Positions 1 through 9,806 of a DNA stretch of 64,000 bases are shown here, piece by piece (position 1 is the first letter of the stretch; every line of letters begins with the position of its first letter). Under the pieces are notes generated by a model. The model was not told the DNA's origin. It saw only the letters and a list, made by a program, of their open reading frames with translations, and searched no databases. The stretch spans positions 372,001 through 436,000 of the forward strand of contig PERI01000001.1 in NCBI GenBank assembly GCA_002928515.1, read 5' to 3'. Source of the stretch: Hyphomicrobium sp. (GTDB lineage: Bacteria; Pseudomonadota; Alphaproteobacteria; Rhizobiales; Hyphomicrobiaceae). Both the position numbers and the translations under genes were made by a program.

Positions 1-546
1 GGCATGACTGCTAATGTGCAAATCGAAGTGGCGACGAAAGAGAATGCGCTACGTGTGCCTAACGATGCTTTGCGCTTTAGACCACGGGGAGATTTGTCGA
101 ATGCTAGTGCGGCGCGCGGCGATGGCGGCAATCGCGGTGAGCGGCAATTGTCGCGTTTGAAGTCCGAGTTGGAATTGGATGACGCGCAGGAAAAAGCGCT
201 GCGCGATGAAATGGCGAAGATGTTTGCGGCGCGCTCGGGTACGCCCGGGGGTGGAGGCGACGCCGGTGCTGCTGATCCCTCAGCCATGCGTCAGCGTATG
301 CAGAGCATCATCGAACGCACCTTGCAGCCTCTTTTGACCGAAGCGCAAAAACCTCTGTTTGAAAAATGGAAGCGCGGGCGTGAAGCGAGCAAATCCGGCG
401 GCGTGCATGTGCAGAATGAAACGGGAGCGATCGAGCGGCGCTATGTGCGCTTGGGCATTTCCGACGATCAGTTTACCGAAATATCTGGCGGTCAGTTGGC
501 GGAAGGCGAGCGTGTTATTATCCGCGCGCGCGATGCGAAAAAATGA
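1..546 (+). CDS. macA: MacA-like periplasmic adaptor of an ABC efflux pump (3' part only)
   Basis: The frame is open at the left edge, so this is the C-terminal part of a membrane-fusion adaptor that would link an inner-membrane MacB to an outer-membrane channel. The first visible residues (GMTANVQIEV, then LRVPNDALRF) match the beta-barrel strand and return hairpin typical of MacA, and the last 50 residues form the membrane-proximal domain (LGISDDQFTEI, GERVIIRA). Between them lie about 100 residues that ordinary MacA lacks: basic and Gly-rich, with two LTxxQ-like elements (LELDDAQ and LLTEAQ). The stop overlaps the next ATG (ATGA), so it is translationally coupled to the ATPase gene. The family call is firm; the substrate is unknown. 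Confidence 0.85.
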   Translation, partial: GMTANVQIEVATKENALRVPNDALRFRPRGDLSNASAARGDGGNRGERQLSRLKSELELDDAQEKALRDEMAKMFAARSGTPGGGGDAGAADPSAMRQRMQSIIERTLQPLLTEAQKPLFEKWKRGREASKSGGVHVQNETGAIERRYVRLGISDDQFTEISGGQLAEGERVIIRARDAKK

Positions 547-1319
547 ACGTGCATGATCGGGCAAAGGTCGATGAGGCTAGCGTTTTACGCAATCGAGACG
601 CCGGCAGTCTTTTGATCCGCGCAACGGACGTTTCTAAAATCTATGAGATGGGTGAGCAGACGGTGCGCGCGCTGGATGGCGTGTCGTTGGATATCGCCGA
701 AGGTGAGTTCGTCGCCATCATGGGCGCATCTGGCTCCGGCAAATCGACGATGATGAACCTGATCGGGGCGCTCGACCGGCCGACGTCGGGCACATTGACG
801 ATTAACGGTCGCGATATCGGGGCACTGTCCTCGGACGACCTGGCGGACTTGCGCAATAAGACCATCGGTTTTGTGTTCCAGCAGTTCAATTTGTTGGCGC
901 GCACGCCAGCGTTGCGACAGGTCATGCTGCCGTTGCTGTATGCTCAGCCGCGTCCTCCTGATATCGAAGCATTGGCACGGCATCGGCTGGATCAAGTCGG
1001 ATTGATCTCGCGTCTTGATCATCATCCGCGGCAGTTGTCGGGCGGGCAACAGCAACGTGTCGCCATCGCGCGTGCCCTCGTCAACAATCCGAAAATATTG
1101 CTGGCTGATGAGCCGACCGGCGCGCTCGACAGCAAAACATCCGAAGATATCATGGCGCTGTTCACTGATCTTAATAAGGACGGCATCACGGTGATTTTGG
1201 TGACGCACGAGGCTGAAATAGCCGCGTTTGCACAGCGACGCATTCATTTTCGCGACGGGCGCATCACCGAAGACGAAGGTCGTGGCCCTGCAAGTGTGCT
1301 TGCTGGAGGTGCGCGATGA
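543..1319 (+). CDS. MacB-type ABC transporter ATP-binding protein
   Basis: 258 residues. The nucleotide-binding domain drives the adjacent FtsX-type permease. Visible motifs in order: Walker A GASGSGKST near residue 60, Q-loop FVFQQFN, signature LSGGQQQRVAIARAL, Walker B ILLADEPTGALD and the switch histidine in VTHEAE. The LolD/MacB-specific GALD after Walker B supports the subfamily. The first 25 residues precede the conserved domain, so a later start is possible, but the ATGA overlap with the adaptor supports this one. Unlike classical MacB, ATPase and permease are separate polypeptides. It overlaps the permease gene by ATGA, making a three-gene efflux operon. Confidence 0.93.
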   Translation: MNVHDRAKVDEASVLRNRDAGSLLIRATDVSKIYEMGEQTVRALDGVSLDIAEGEFVAIMGASGSGKSTMMNLIGALDRPTSGTLTINGRDIGALSSDDLADLRNKTIGFVFQQFNLLARTPALRQVMLPLLYAQPRPPDIEALARHRLDQVGLISRLDHHPRQLSGGQQQRVAIARALVNNPKILLADEPTGALDSKTSEDIMALFTDLNKDGITVILVTHEAEIAAFAQRRIHFRDGRITEDEGRGPASVLAGGAR

Positions 1320-2548
1320 CATTGCTGGATAGCCTTGCGATAGCGTGGACGGCGCTGCGATCAAATCTTCTGCGGTCTATTCTCACAACGCTGGGTATCG
1401 TGATCGGTGTCGCGTCGGTCATTGTTCTGGTCGCTGTTGGCTCTGGCGCGCGCAGTGAAGTCGAGCGTCAGATCGCGGCGCTCGGCTCGAATATGCTTGT
1501 AGTCTTTTCAGGATCGAGCCGGGTTATGGGTCGCGCGGCGGGAGCTGGCACTGATTTACCATTGGCTGAATCAGATATGGCGGCCATTCGTGATAAAGTC
1601 CCAGGTGTGGTCGCCATTTCAGGCCAGCTTAACGGTTCAGGGCCGGTCGTTTTTGGCAATAACAATTGGACGACTACAATCAGCGGAATACACGCCGATT
1701 TTGCCACCGTTCGCGATTGGCCGATCGTGTCGGGGCGCGATTTCACGCCGCAAGATATTCGCGGCACGGCAAAAGTTGCCTTGATCGGCGAGACGGTTGT
1801 GAAACAATTGTTTCCTGGCGAAGAGCCAGTTGGAGCGACGATCAGGGTCAAGAACGCGCCGTTTCAGGTGGTGGGTGTTCTTGGCACCAAGGGCCCGTCG
1901 AGTTTCGGGCGCGATCAGGACGATTTGATATTACTGCCGATGACAACTGCGCGCGGACAGATCATTGGCAAAAGCCAAGTGCAAACCGATCAGGTCGGGC
2001 AGATTTATATCAAATTCAGTGATGGTACGGATTTGAAGGAAGCCGGTGAAGATATCGAAACTCTTCTGCGCCAGCGACGCCGAATTCAGCCAGGTGCGGA
2101 AGATTCTTTTAGCGTGCGCAATCTTGCCGAATTCATGAAAGCGCGTACCGAAGTTTTGAGTACCATGACCTATTTGTTGGCCGCGACATCGATCATCTCT
2201 CTGATCGTCGGCGGCATTGGCATTATGAATATCATGCTGGTGTCGGTGACTGAACGAACGCGGGAAATTGGTTTGCGGATGGCCGTTGGTGGTCGCAGTG
2301 GCGATATCATGCGACAATTTTTGGTCGAAGCCGTTACGCTGTGCTTAATTGGCGGCATATTCGGAACGGTGCTTGGAGCAGCCGCTGCTGCGATTGTCGC
2401 AAATGCAGCCCAATGGCCGGTTCTTATTTCGCCATCGGTTATTGGATTGGCTCTTGGCTCAGCAGCAATAACTGGAATAGTATTTGGATATTTTCCGGCA
2501 CGACGCGCTGCATCGCTCAATCCAATTGATGCATTGCGAAGCGAATAA
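1316..2548 (+). CDS. MacB/FtsX-type ABC transporter permease
   Basis: 410 residues. The fold is that of MacB permeases: an N-terminal membrane segment (TLGIVIGVASVIVLVAVG), a large periplasmic MacB_PCD domain at about residues 50-260, then the FtsX domain with three membrane segments near residues 280-400, carrying SLIVGGIGIMNIMLVSVTER and TREIGLRMAVG. The C-terminus FPARRAASLNPIDALRSE is the usual end of this family. It starts by ATGA overlap on the ATPase gene and closes the operon. These pumps export peptides, lipids or macrolides; nothing here indicates which. Confidence 0.93.
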   Translation: MTLLDSLAIAWTALRSNLLRSILTTLGIVIGVASVIVLVAVGSGARSEVERQIAALGSNMLVVFSGSSRVMGRAAGAGTDLPLAESDMAAIRDKVPGVVAISGQLNGSGPVVFGNNNWTTTISGIHADFATVRDWPIVSGRDFTPQDIRGTAKVALIGETVVKQLFPGEEPVGATIRVKNAPFQVVGVLGTKGPSSFGRDQDDLILLPMTTARGQIIGKSQVQTDQVGQIYIKFSDGTDLKEAGEDIETLLRQRRRIQPGAEDSFSVRNLAEFMKARTEVLSTMTYLLAATSIISLIVGGIGIMNIMLVSVTERTREIGLRMAVGGRSGDIMRQFLVEAVTLCLIGGIFGTVLGAAAAAIVANAAQWPVLISPSVIGLALGSAAITGIVFGYFPARRAASLNPIDALRSE

Positions 2549-2701
2549 TCCTATATCCTTTATTCAAACTCGAATTTAACAATATTGTCGGCAATTTGCC
2601 ACAGCACGAGAAATTGTGCGTGCAAGAATGAGTATTCTCGGTTAGGCAGTTTGAATATCGTTCAATAGGGGTCAAGGCACGTGGCGCAAAAGGTCAAGAA
2701 A

Positions 2702-3034
2702 ATGGCGAGTATCAATGTTGATAAGCTGTCTTTGAAAGAGCTTGTTGATCTTGAATCAAAAGTTCAAAAAGCTATTGCCGCAGCACGCGATCGCGATCGC
2801 AATGATTTGAAAAAGAAAATGGCCGAAATGGCTGAAACGCACGGCTTTTCAGTTGGCGAGCTATTTGGCGGGTTGCGCGCCGGACGTGGCGCTGGAAAAG
2901 GTAAATCGGTCGGCGTGGCCAAATACGCTAATCCGGAGAATAAATCTGATACTTGGACCGGTCGTGGCCGTAAACCGAATTGGCTCGTCGATCGCCTCAA
3001 GAAAGGTGCCAAGCTTTCGGATTTCTCTCTCTGA
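2702..3034 (+). CDS. H-NS family nucleoid-associated protein
   Basis: 110 residues from the ATG, which has AAAAGG eight bases upstream; a GTG 21 bases earlier is the alternative start. The N-terminal half is a helical oligomerisation region (LSLKELVDLESKVQKAI). The C-terminal half carries the H-NS/HvrA DNA-binding signature, with YANPENKSDTWTGRGRKPNW near residues 70-92. Proteins of this type bind AT-rich DNA and act as xenogeneic silencers or regulators, for example HvrA of photosynthetic alphaproteobacteria. The gene is monocistronic and ends at a strong hairpin. Confidence 0.88.
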   Translation: MASINVDKLSLKELVDLESKVQKAIAAARDRDRNDLKKKMAEMAETHGFSVGELFGGLRAGRGAGKGKSVGVAKYANPENKSDTWTGRGRKPNWLVDRLKKGAKLSDFSL

Positions 3035-3062
3035 GATTAGGCACAAGCTTTTATAATATATA

Positions 3063-3091
3063 ACGCCCGCTGAAGACATTTCAGCGGGCGT
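3063..3091. terminator. Bidirectional hairpin between convergent genes
   Basis: A perfect 12-bp inverted repeat (ACGCCCGCTGAA, loop GACAT, then its complement) lies between the H-NS gene and the convergent small gene. The flanks are A/T rich (tataatata on the left, catcatttct on the right) but there is no clean T run. Confidence 0.7.
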
Positions 3092-3110
3092 CATCATTTC
3101 TATATTCCGT

Positions 3111-3371
3111 TCAATATCCGTATCGGCAGTTTTCAAAACGGTGCCACCAATAGCGGCTGCCCGTTCTCATGGCCTTGCGATACAGGTGGCGGCAACCATA
3201 GCCAAAACGATCACGTCGATAGCCATATCCGTGGCCGTAACTATCACCAATTGTAATGTGGATGTCGCCACGAAATGGGCGGGCCTCCGCGTTGGTGGTG
3301 GCTGCAAACGAGAGCGCGCTTAGTGCTATGGCGGCGGCAAAAGCGGCTTTTGTGGACGCGATACGGTTCAT
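3111..3371 (-). CDS. Small secreted Gly/Tyr/Arg-rich protein
   Basis: 86 residues. A signal peptide (MNRIASTKAAF, then a hydrophobic Ala/Leu core ending near NAEA) is followed by a mature part of about 55 residues rich in Gly, Tyr, Arg and His, with patterns such as GHGYGYRRDRFGYG. Two cysteines (YGCRHLY and ENCRYGY) could form a disulphide. The ATG has AAGGA ten bases upstream; a TTG nine bases earlier is less likely. I recognise no functional family. Small exported proteins of this composition are common in Hyphomicrobiales. It is convergent with the H-NS gene across a shared hairpin. Confidence 0.65.
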   Translation of the reverse strand: MNRIASTKAAFAAAIALSALSFAATTNAEARPFRGDIHITIGDSYGHGYGYRRDRFGYGCRHLYRKAMRTGSRYWWHRFENCRYGY

Positions 3372-3565
3372 GATGAGCAAGTCCTTAGTTTCAATGATGG
3401 CGGGTTGCGCCGAGGCAGCGTGATTGCCGCCTTCTAAGGGTTCGTCGCGCGCTCAACGAAAAAGGTTCGAGAAAAAGAATTCAATTTTTGATCTTCTTCA
3501 GATGGTTAATGGATTTTTATAAGTCTGCGATACCGCATTCTCGAAGTGGCTCAATAGAACATGAT

Positions 3566-3592
3566 TTGGCACTCTCTACTTGACACTGCTAG
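3566..3592 (+). promoter_or_regulatory. CIRCE-like HrcA operator before groESL, right half degenerate
   Basis: TTGGCACTC, nine bases, then CACTGCTAG. The left half matches the alphaproteobacterial CIRCE half-site at 8 or 9 of 9 positions. The right half matches GAGTGCTAA at only 6 of 9. TTGACA at 3580-3585 lies inside the element and could be the -35 box of the groESL promoter, with a weak -10 (CATACA, 3603-3608) 17 bases on. It lies 150 bases upstream of groES in an otherwise gene-free 370-base stretch. Position and spacing support the call; the degenerate half limits it. Confidence 0.55.
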
Positions 3593-3741
3593 CAAGTGGG
3601 GACATACACGTCACGCGTGCTCATGAGGCTCGGCCGATTGTCTGTCGGCCCGGGTACGTTCAGGACTTCTGTATCAAGCAGGAGGCCTATTTATCATTTC
3701 GAAAAACTTGAAATCACCAACTCAATCATGAGGTTGAACCC

Positions 3742-4053
3742 ATGAAGTTCCGTCCGCTCCACGACCGCGTTGTCGTCAAGCGTCTCGAAGAAGAAACCAA
3801 AACCGCAGGTGGGATCATCATTCCTGATACGGTCAAGGAAAAGCCGCAGCAGGGCGAAATCGTCGCCGTCGGTGCCGGTGGCCGCGATGAATCCGGTAAG
3901 ATCATTACGCCTGACGTCAAGGTTGGCGACATCGTTCTGTTTGGCAAATGGTCAGGCACTGAAGTCAAAATCGACGGCAAGGATCTGCTGATCATGAAGG
4001 AAAGCGACATCCTCGGCGTGCTCGAAGGTTTCGCCAAGGCCAAGGCCGCTTAA
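3742..4053 (+). CDS. groES: Co-chaperonin GroES
   Basis: 103 residues, full length. The lid of the GroEL folding chamber. It begins with the family hallmark [14 protein letters not shown], contains the mobile-loop region [21 protein letters not shown] (split: [11 protein letters not shown] then [10 protein letters not shown]) and ends with the conserved [18 protein letters not shown] lies eight bases before the ATG. It is followed after 58 bases by groEL, the usual bicistronic stress operon, controlled here presumably by the CIRCE-like site upstream. Confidence 0.97.
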   Translation: MKFRPLHDRVVVKRLEEETKTAGGIIIPDTVKEKPQQGEIVAVGAGGRDESGKIITPDVKVGDIVLFGKWSGTEVKIDGKDLLIMKESDILGVLEGFAKAKAA

Positions 4054-4090
4054 TAGCCGATTACTTCCCCCGAACTTTCGTCATTCATGA

Positions 4091-5755
<1,665 letters not shown>

Positions 5756-5789
5756 GTCCGTCGCTCACTCATACGCGCTAGACAAATCA

Positions 5790-5820
5790 GGTCGTCGCAC
5801 GCAGGTGCGGCGGCCTTTTT
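5790..5820 (+). terminator. Rho-independent terminator of groESL
   Basis: An 11-bp stem with two G-T pairs (GGTCGTCGCAC / GTGCGGCGGCC), loop GCAG, directly followed by five Ts. It starts 35 bases after the groEL stop. Confidence 0.88.
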
Positions 5821-6117
5821 GTATGTTCAGTTGAGTCAGGATGTGCGCATCGCGCGCTAACGAATAGATGCGTCTCGCATATCGCAATCTCCGCAAGCGA
5901 GGTGTCGCGTCGTGAAGATCGTTCGATGCATCACGTGCAATGCTCAAAAAAATTAAATGCTGTGCACAGACGCGAACGCGCGTCCGATTGCCGCAAATCA
6001 ATGTACATTTCTACTTACGCAATACTGCTGAAAGCAAGAATTGAGGTCCGCGTGAGCAGTCATGCGTGGATGAGGGCGATGCTTTGTCTTGGCCAGTATT
6101 AGGGAAAAGGACAGTTC
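5821..6117. other. Gene-free stretch between groEL and the acidic-protein gene
   Basis: About 300 bases with no coding-like reading frame, no tRNA-like fold and no convincing palindrome. It must carry the promoter of the gene at 6118, but I cannot place -35 and -10 boxes with any confidence. Confidence 0.4.
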
Positions 6118-6717
6118 ATGTCAGAAGATGTTTTCGGAAAACTCAAGGAGTTAAGCGAGGAAGTTCGCGCGCGCATTGAAGCGTCTGCGGATTGGAAAGC
6201 GTTGGTGGCGGTCGAAAAGGCGATGGCAGAAGTGAAGTCGCTTTTGTCGGTGACTGAGTCGGCGGTCGAAGACGAGTCGCCTGCGATGGTCGCCGAGGCA
6301 GCAGCCGAAGAGGTAGCGTCAGAGCCGGTGGAAGAAGCGGCGGCGGAGGTCGTCGCTGAAGAAACTGGCGGAGAAACCGAGGACGTTGTAGCGGAGGCGG
6401 CGGCAGAGAATTCTGAGGTTGTGGAAGCCGCCGAAGCTGAAGCTGGCGATGCGGTCGTCGAGGCAGTCTCAGCAGAAGCTGTTGCCGAAGAGGTGACTGC
6501 ACAAGCCGAAGTGGAGGCTGACAGCGCCGAGGGAGAAGCAACCTCAGAAGCTCCACCTGAAGCCGTGGCGGAAACTTCTGCTTCTGACACAGCAAGTGAG
6601 ACTGTCGAAGCTGCCACCGCCGACGTCATTCCAACGGACGAGAAAGACATGGTTGCCGATATTGTCGCGACGGTTCCCGACACGCCGATTGCGCCAGGAA
6701 CCACGACTGTTCAGTAG
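6118..6717 (+). CDS. Acidic Ala/Glu/Val-rich low-complexity protein of unknown function
   Basis: 199 residues. The ATG has AAGGA six bases upstream. Only the first 45 residues look ordered, as an amphipathic helix (FGKLKELSEEVRARIE ... VEKAMAEVKSLL). The remainder is almost entirely Ala, Glu, Val, Ser and Thr, strongly acidic and probably disordered. There is no signal peptide or membrane segment. The + frame is likely real because it has a good ribosome-binding site and a consistent codon pattern, while the long antisense frames are what such GC-rich repeats produce by chance. It stands alone between groEL and the betaine-lipid genes, facing the latter. Confidence 0.6.
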   Translation: MSEDVFGKLKELSEEVRARIEASADWKALVAVEKAMAEVKSLLSVTESAVEDESPAMVAEAAAEEVASEPVEEAAAEVVAEETGGETEDVVAEAAAENSEVVEAAEAEAGDAVVEAVSAEAVAEEVTAQAEVEADSAEGEATSEAPPEAVAETSASDTASETVEAATADVIPTDEKDMVADIVATVPDTPIAPGTTTVQ

Positions 6718-6792
6718 CCGTGATTTAATGATCAAATGATGCTTGAGAAGCCTTGGCGTCCGCCCGGGCTTTTCGGGTGTGAGAGTTCGGTA

Positions 6793-7473
6793 CTAGGCTT
6801 TGCGCAGAATGGCGGATGCCCAATAGCCAAACGCGCTGCTGCGGAATTCAACCTGCAAACCCTTTTGCTGCGCTATGTCACGAACGACGGCTTCGAGTTC
6901 GCGTCGCGGCGTGACGCTGAAGCGCGCCAGCCATGCCAGCATCGCGCGGCGTGCTAAGCCCGGCATCGTGTCCATGCAACCGAAATCGACGATATGCAGT
7001 TCGCCGCCCGGCGTGAGATGGTCGCTGGCACGTGCAACGATGACCTGCCAATCGGGGATCATCGACAGCGCGTACGAAATAAAAATTCGGTCGAAGGATG
7101 CCCGGTCGAACATTTGCTTGGTGTCGAAGTTCGTCGCGTCGCCTTGAGCCAGTGCGATGCGATGGCTGTGGTTTGTCTTTGCAACCGAGCGCGCGGCTGT
7201 CTTCAACATTTCCGATGATATATCGAAGCCATAGAGCGAGACATTGCTAAAAGTGTTTGCGGCCTGGATCAAATTGCGGGCTGTGCCGCAGCCGATTTCA
7301 AGGATCGTTCCATCGCGTGGCGGTGACAAACCCGCGATCATATCGTTGCGGCCGAGCAGATAGTAGCGCCGCGTTACGTCATAGATATAGCGCTGATAGC
7401 GATAGATGTGGTCCATCGCGGCGGCGTGTTGGGTATCGCCGTGCGATGTTGCTTCATCGCTGTGACCTGACAT
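6793..7473 (-). CDS. btaB: Diacylglycerylhomoserine N-methyltransferase (BtaB-like)
   Basis: 226 residues. A class I SAM methyltransferase that should methylate diacylglyceryl-homoserine three times to give the betaine lipid DGTS. The N-terminus (MDHIYRYQRYIYDVTRRYYLLGRN, split: MDHIYRYQRYIYDVT then RRYYLLGRN) is the BtaB signature, followed by SAM motif I ILEIGCGTARNL and the acidic loop YGFDISSEML. The chosen ATG lies seven bases after the btaA stop; the open frame extends 50 codons upstream but only into btaA. It is the last gene of a plcP-like / btaA / btaB series on the minus strand. Family known; role here inferred from homology and order. Confidence 0.85.
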   Translation of the reverse strand: MSGHSDEATSHGDTQHAAAMDHIYRYQRYIYDVTRRYYLLGRNDMIAGLSPPRDGTILEIGCGTARNLIQAANTFSNVSLYGFDISSEMLKTAARSVAKTNHSHRIALAQGDATNFDTKQMFDRASFDRIFISYALSMIPDWQVIVARASDHLTPGGELHIVDFGCMDTMPGLARRAMLAWLARFSVTPRRELEAVVRDIAQQKGLQVEFRSSAFGYWASAILRKA

Positions 7474-7480
7474 GGGGTTC

Positions 7481-8725
7481 TTAAGCCGTCTTTGTGTAGA
7501 GGTGGAAGCCGCCATAAATCGCCGAGCGATCTTTGGCATAAATCTCAGCAGAGCGCTCTGCTTTGTAATCCCACTGTTCGAGGATCGCCTCTGAAACGCG
7601 ACCTGGGAGGATCGTTGCTGCACCCGCGGTGCGGAAAATCACTCTCGCGCCAGGACGTGCTGTGCGCGTAATTTCGCGCCACAATGCATTGAGTGTGGCG
7701 TCGTCCATCCAATCCTGTGCATCGAGCAATGTATAGCAGTCGAGACTTTCAGTGGGTTCGGCGGCCAAAAAGTGGATCATATTTTGCTGCAAGACTGTGA
7801 CGCGATTGACGCGTGCTTTCACGGCCATGAAGCCATCGCGCTGCAAGTAGGGTGGGCATGGTGCAGCATCGTTGGACGCGTAGCTTCGGCCGAAAGCTTG
7901 GCTGGCGAAATAGTTATCCTTGAGATCGAAGCTTGTGGCCAAGCGCTGTACGCGTTCACGTAGCACATCGACCATGGGACGCGCGCCGTAGTCGCACAGC
8001 GCATCGTATTGTGCGGGCGGGATGCCAAGTCCGAACAGTGACGCGCGCCGTGATGTGACCCACTTTACGATGGGACGGTCGAACAATGGTGCCAGTTCGC
8101 GGTCGAAAATCTCGCGTTGCTCGTCATGGGATTTTGCTGCGAGCATACGTGAGGGGTTGCCACCGAGTGCGCGCGCGGCCAAGTGGCCGGCTCCAATAAA
8201 GCGGCCGAGCATCCCATAGCGATAGAAGTTGCGCGCAAATCTCGTGATACGGCGGCGGCCGGTGTGATCGCGACCTTCCCAATAGGCGCGCGTCTGGCGG
8301 TCGAGATGCTGGGCGATCAGATCGTCGTAGAGACGCACGTTCCGCTTATCGCTGGCCGTGCCAAAAAATCGGAAGTAGGTTGCATGGTTTGGCAAATGCG
8401 TTGCGGCCGCCAATTTCAGACGCAATAGAGCAATGTGTGTGGCGTTGAGATCGACTGCGTAAACGTGCGAAGGGTTGGCGGTCAAATAACTCAAGGCATT
8501 GCAACCGCCTGACGCTATCACCATCACGCGGCTCGATGGAGTGATCTCAAGCGCTTCCATATCGGCGCGCGGATCTTCCCAAATCTGGGGATAAACCATC
8601 GAGCGGAAGGCAAACGTGAACGCACGCTCTAGCAATCCTTGTGAGCTCATGGCGCCGCTTTGATGAACGGCTTCGCGCAACAGGTCGGCAGTGCTTGGTG
8701 CAACGGCTCTAGCGGCGATTGTCAC
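7481..8725 (-). CDS. btaA: S-adenosylmethionine:diacylglycerol 3-amino-3-carboxypropyl transferase (BtaA, DUF3419)
   Basis: 414 residues from a GTG with GGAG about seven bases upstream; this avoids overlap with the preceding gene, unlike the longer open frame. BtaA transfers the aminocarboxypropyl group of SAM to diacylglycerol, the first step of betaine-lipid synthesis. DUF3419 features seen: FRSMVYPQIWEDPRADMEAL near residue 40, the SAM-binding VIASGGCNALSYL with VYAVDLNATHIALLRLK, and the C-terminal second half (ARVIFRTAG, IYGGFHLY). It sits 23 bases after the phosphoesterase gene and 7 before btaB, which suggests one operon. Confidence 0.88.
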   Translation of the reverse strand: MTIAARAVAPSTADLLREAVHQSGAMSSQGLLERAFTFAFRSMVYPQIWEDPRADMEALEITPSSRVMVIASGGCNALSYLTANPSHVYAVDLNATHIALLRLKLAAATHLPNHATYFRFFGTASDKRNVRLYDDLIAQHLDRQTRAYWEGRDHTGRRRITRFARNFYRYGMLGRFIGAGHLAARALGGNPSRMLAAKSHDEQREIFDRELAPLFDRPIVKWVTSRRASLFGLGIPPAQYDALCDYGARPMVDVLRERVQRLATSFDLKDNYFASQAFGRSYASNDAAPCPPYLQRDGFMAVKARVNRVTVLQQNMIHFLAAEPTESLDCYTLLDAQDWMDDATLNALWREITRTARPGARVIFRTAGAATILPGRVSEAILEQWDYKAERSAEIYAKDRSAIYGGFHLYTKTA

Positions 8726-8748
8726 GGGCGTCTCCAATGCTTGAATTG

Positions 8749-9555
8749 TTATGCGGCGTGAACCAATTGGCGTTGCGCTGGAACAGGTGCTGAGCGTGCT
8801 GCCATGATCTCTTTCCAGCGAATGATCTCGAAAACGCCATCGAAACGTTCGCCGATGGCGGTGCAGCTCTCGACCCAGTCGCCGCAGTTCAAGTAGTGGA
8901 TGTCGTCGATCATGCGGTCGTTGGCATGGTGGATGTGTCCACAAATCAGACCCTCAGCTTCGCGTCGGCGTGCTTCATGCGAGAGGGCGTCTTCGAATTC
9001 ACCGATGAAGTTGACCGCGCCTTTGACTTTCAGTTTGAGAAAGTTGGCGAGCGACCAGTGACCGAGGCCAAACATGCGGCGGCAAAAATTTAATGGGATA
9101 TTGAGGGCCAGGGCGACGTCATATGAGCGATCTCCGAGGAATGCGAGCCAGCGGGCATAACGCACAACGACGTCGAATTCGTCGCCGTGGAGAACCAAAT
9201 ACCGTTTGCCGTTTGCCGCTTCGTGGATTTCGTCGCGCCGGACTTCGATGCCGCCGAAGTTCATGCCGCAATAGTCACGCAAGCCATCGTCGTGATTGCC
9301 GGGAATAAACACGACGCGCGTGCCTTTGCGGACTTTGCGCAATATCTTCTGTAGGACGTCGTTGTGCGATTGCGGCCAATAAGGACCGCGCTTTACTTTC
9401 CAGAAATCGACGATATCGCCCACCAAATAGAGCGTTTCAGATTCCACGCTCTTCAGGAAATCCAACAGCGCTGGGGCTTGCGCGTTGCGCATGCCGAGGT
9501 GGATATCCGAGATGAACACCGTGCGATATTGAATGTCCGCGTCAGTCGTCGTCAC
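8749..9555 (-). CDS. plcP: Metallophosphoesterase, PlcP / UDP-2,3-diacylglucosamine pyrophosphatase-like
   Basis: About 268 residues from a GTG with GGAGGGG just upstream; an ATG 51 bases earlier is the alternative. Calcineurin-type two-metal phosphoesterase motifs appear in order: FISDIHLG, GDIVDFWK, IPGNHDD, LHGDEFD and CGHIHHA. The family includes LpxH and the phosphate-starvation phospholipase C PlcP of Sinorhizobium, which releases diacylglycerol from phosphatidylcholine. Placement directly before btaA, whose substrate is diacylglycerol, favours the PlcP role over lipid A synthesis, but that is inference. A related gene lies 5 kb away at 13911. Confidence 0.75.
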   Translation of the reverse strand: MTTTDADIQYRTVFISDIHLGMRNAQAPALLDFLKSVESETLYLVGDIVDFWKVKRGPYWPQSHNDVLQKILRKVRKGTRVVFIPGNHDDGLRDYCGMNFGGIEVRRDEIHEAANGKRYLVLHGDEFDVVVRYARWLAFLGDRSYDVALALNIPLNFCRRMFGLGHWSLANFLKLKVKGAVNFIGEFEDALSHEARRREAEGLICGHIHHANDRMIDDIHYLNCGDWVESCTAIGERFDGVFEIIRWKEIMAARSAPVPAQRQLVHAA

Positions 9556-9806
9556 ATGCCCCTCCGCAATGCTCATAGGAGACTGAGCCTGAGGGACCGG
9601 ATTCATATTGCAGGCGTGTGACGAAGCCGTGCGGCTCTGTGGCGGGTGTGCCGCAGCCCGGGGATAAGCGGATTTAAACTCCGTCGCGCTGGTTAATTTC
9701 TAGGATTGGCGGTTGAAAATTGAGCGTGGTGTGAGGCTCGCGCGTGCGCAATACGGCATCGTGCAATGTCGGGACACGGCGCATTCTGGAGTGACTATGG
9801 GATGGC

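Noticed and set aside
585-1364. 259-codon frame antisense to the MacB-type ATPase
   Set aside because: The + strand carries complete ABC motifs; the antisense has none.
9556-9700. Pho box upstream of the plcP-btaAB genes
   Set aside because: I searched for two CTGTCAT-like units 11 bases apart on the minus strand and found only isolated TGAC words.
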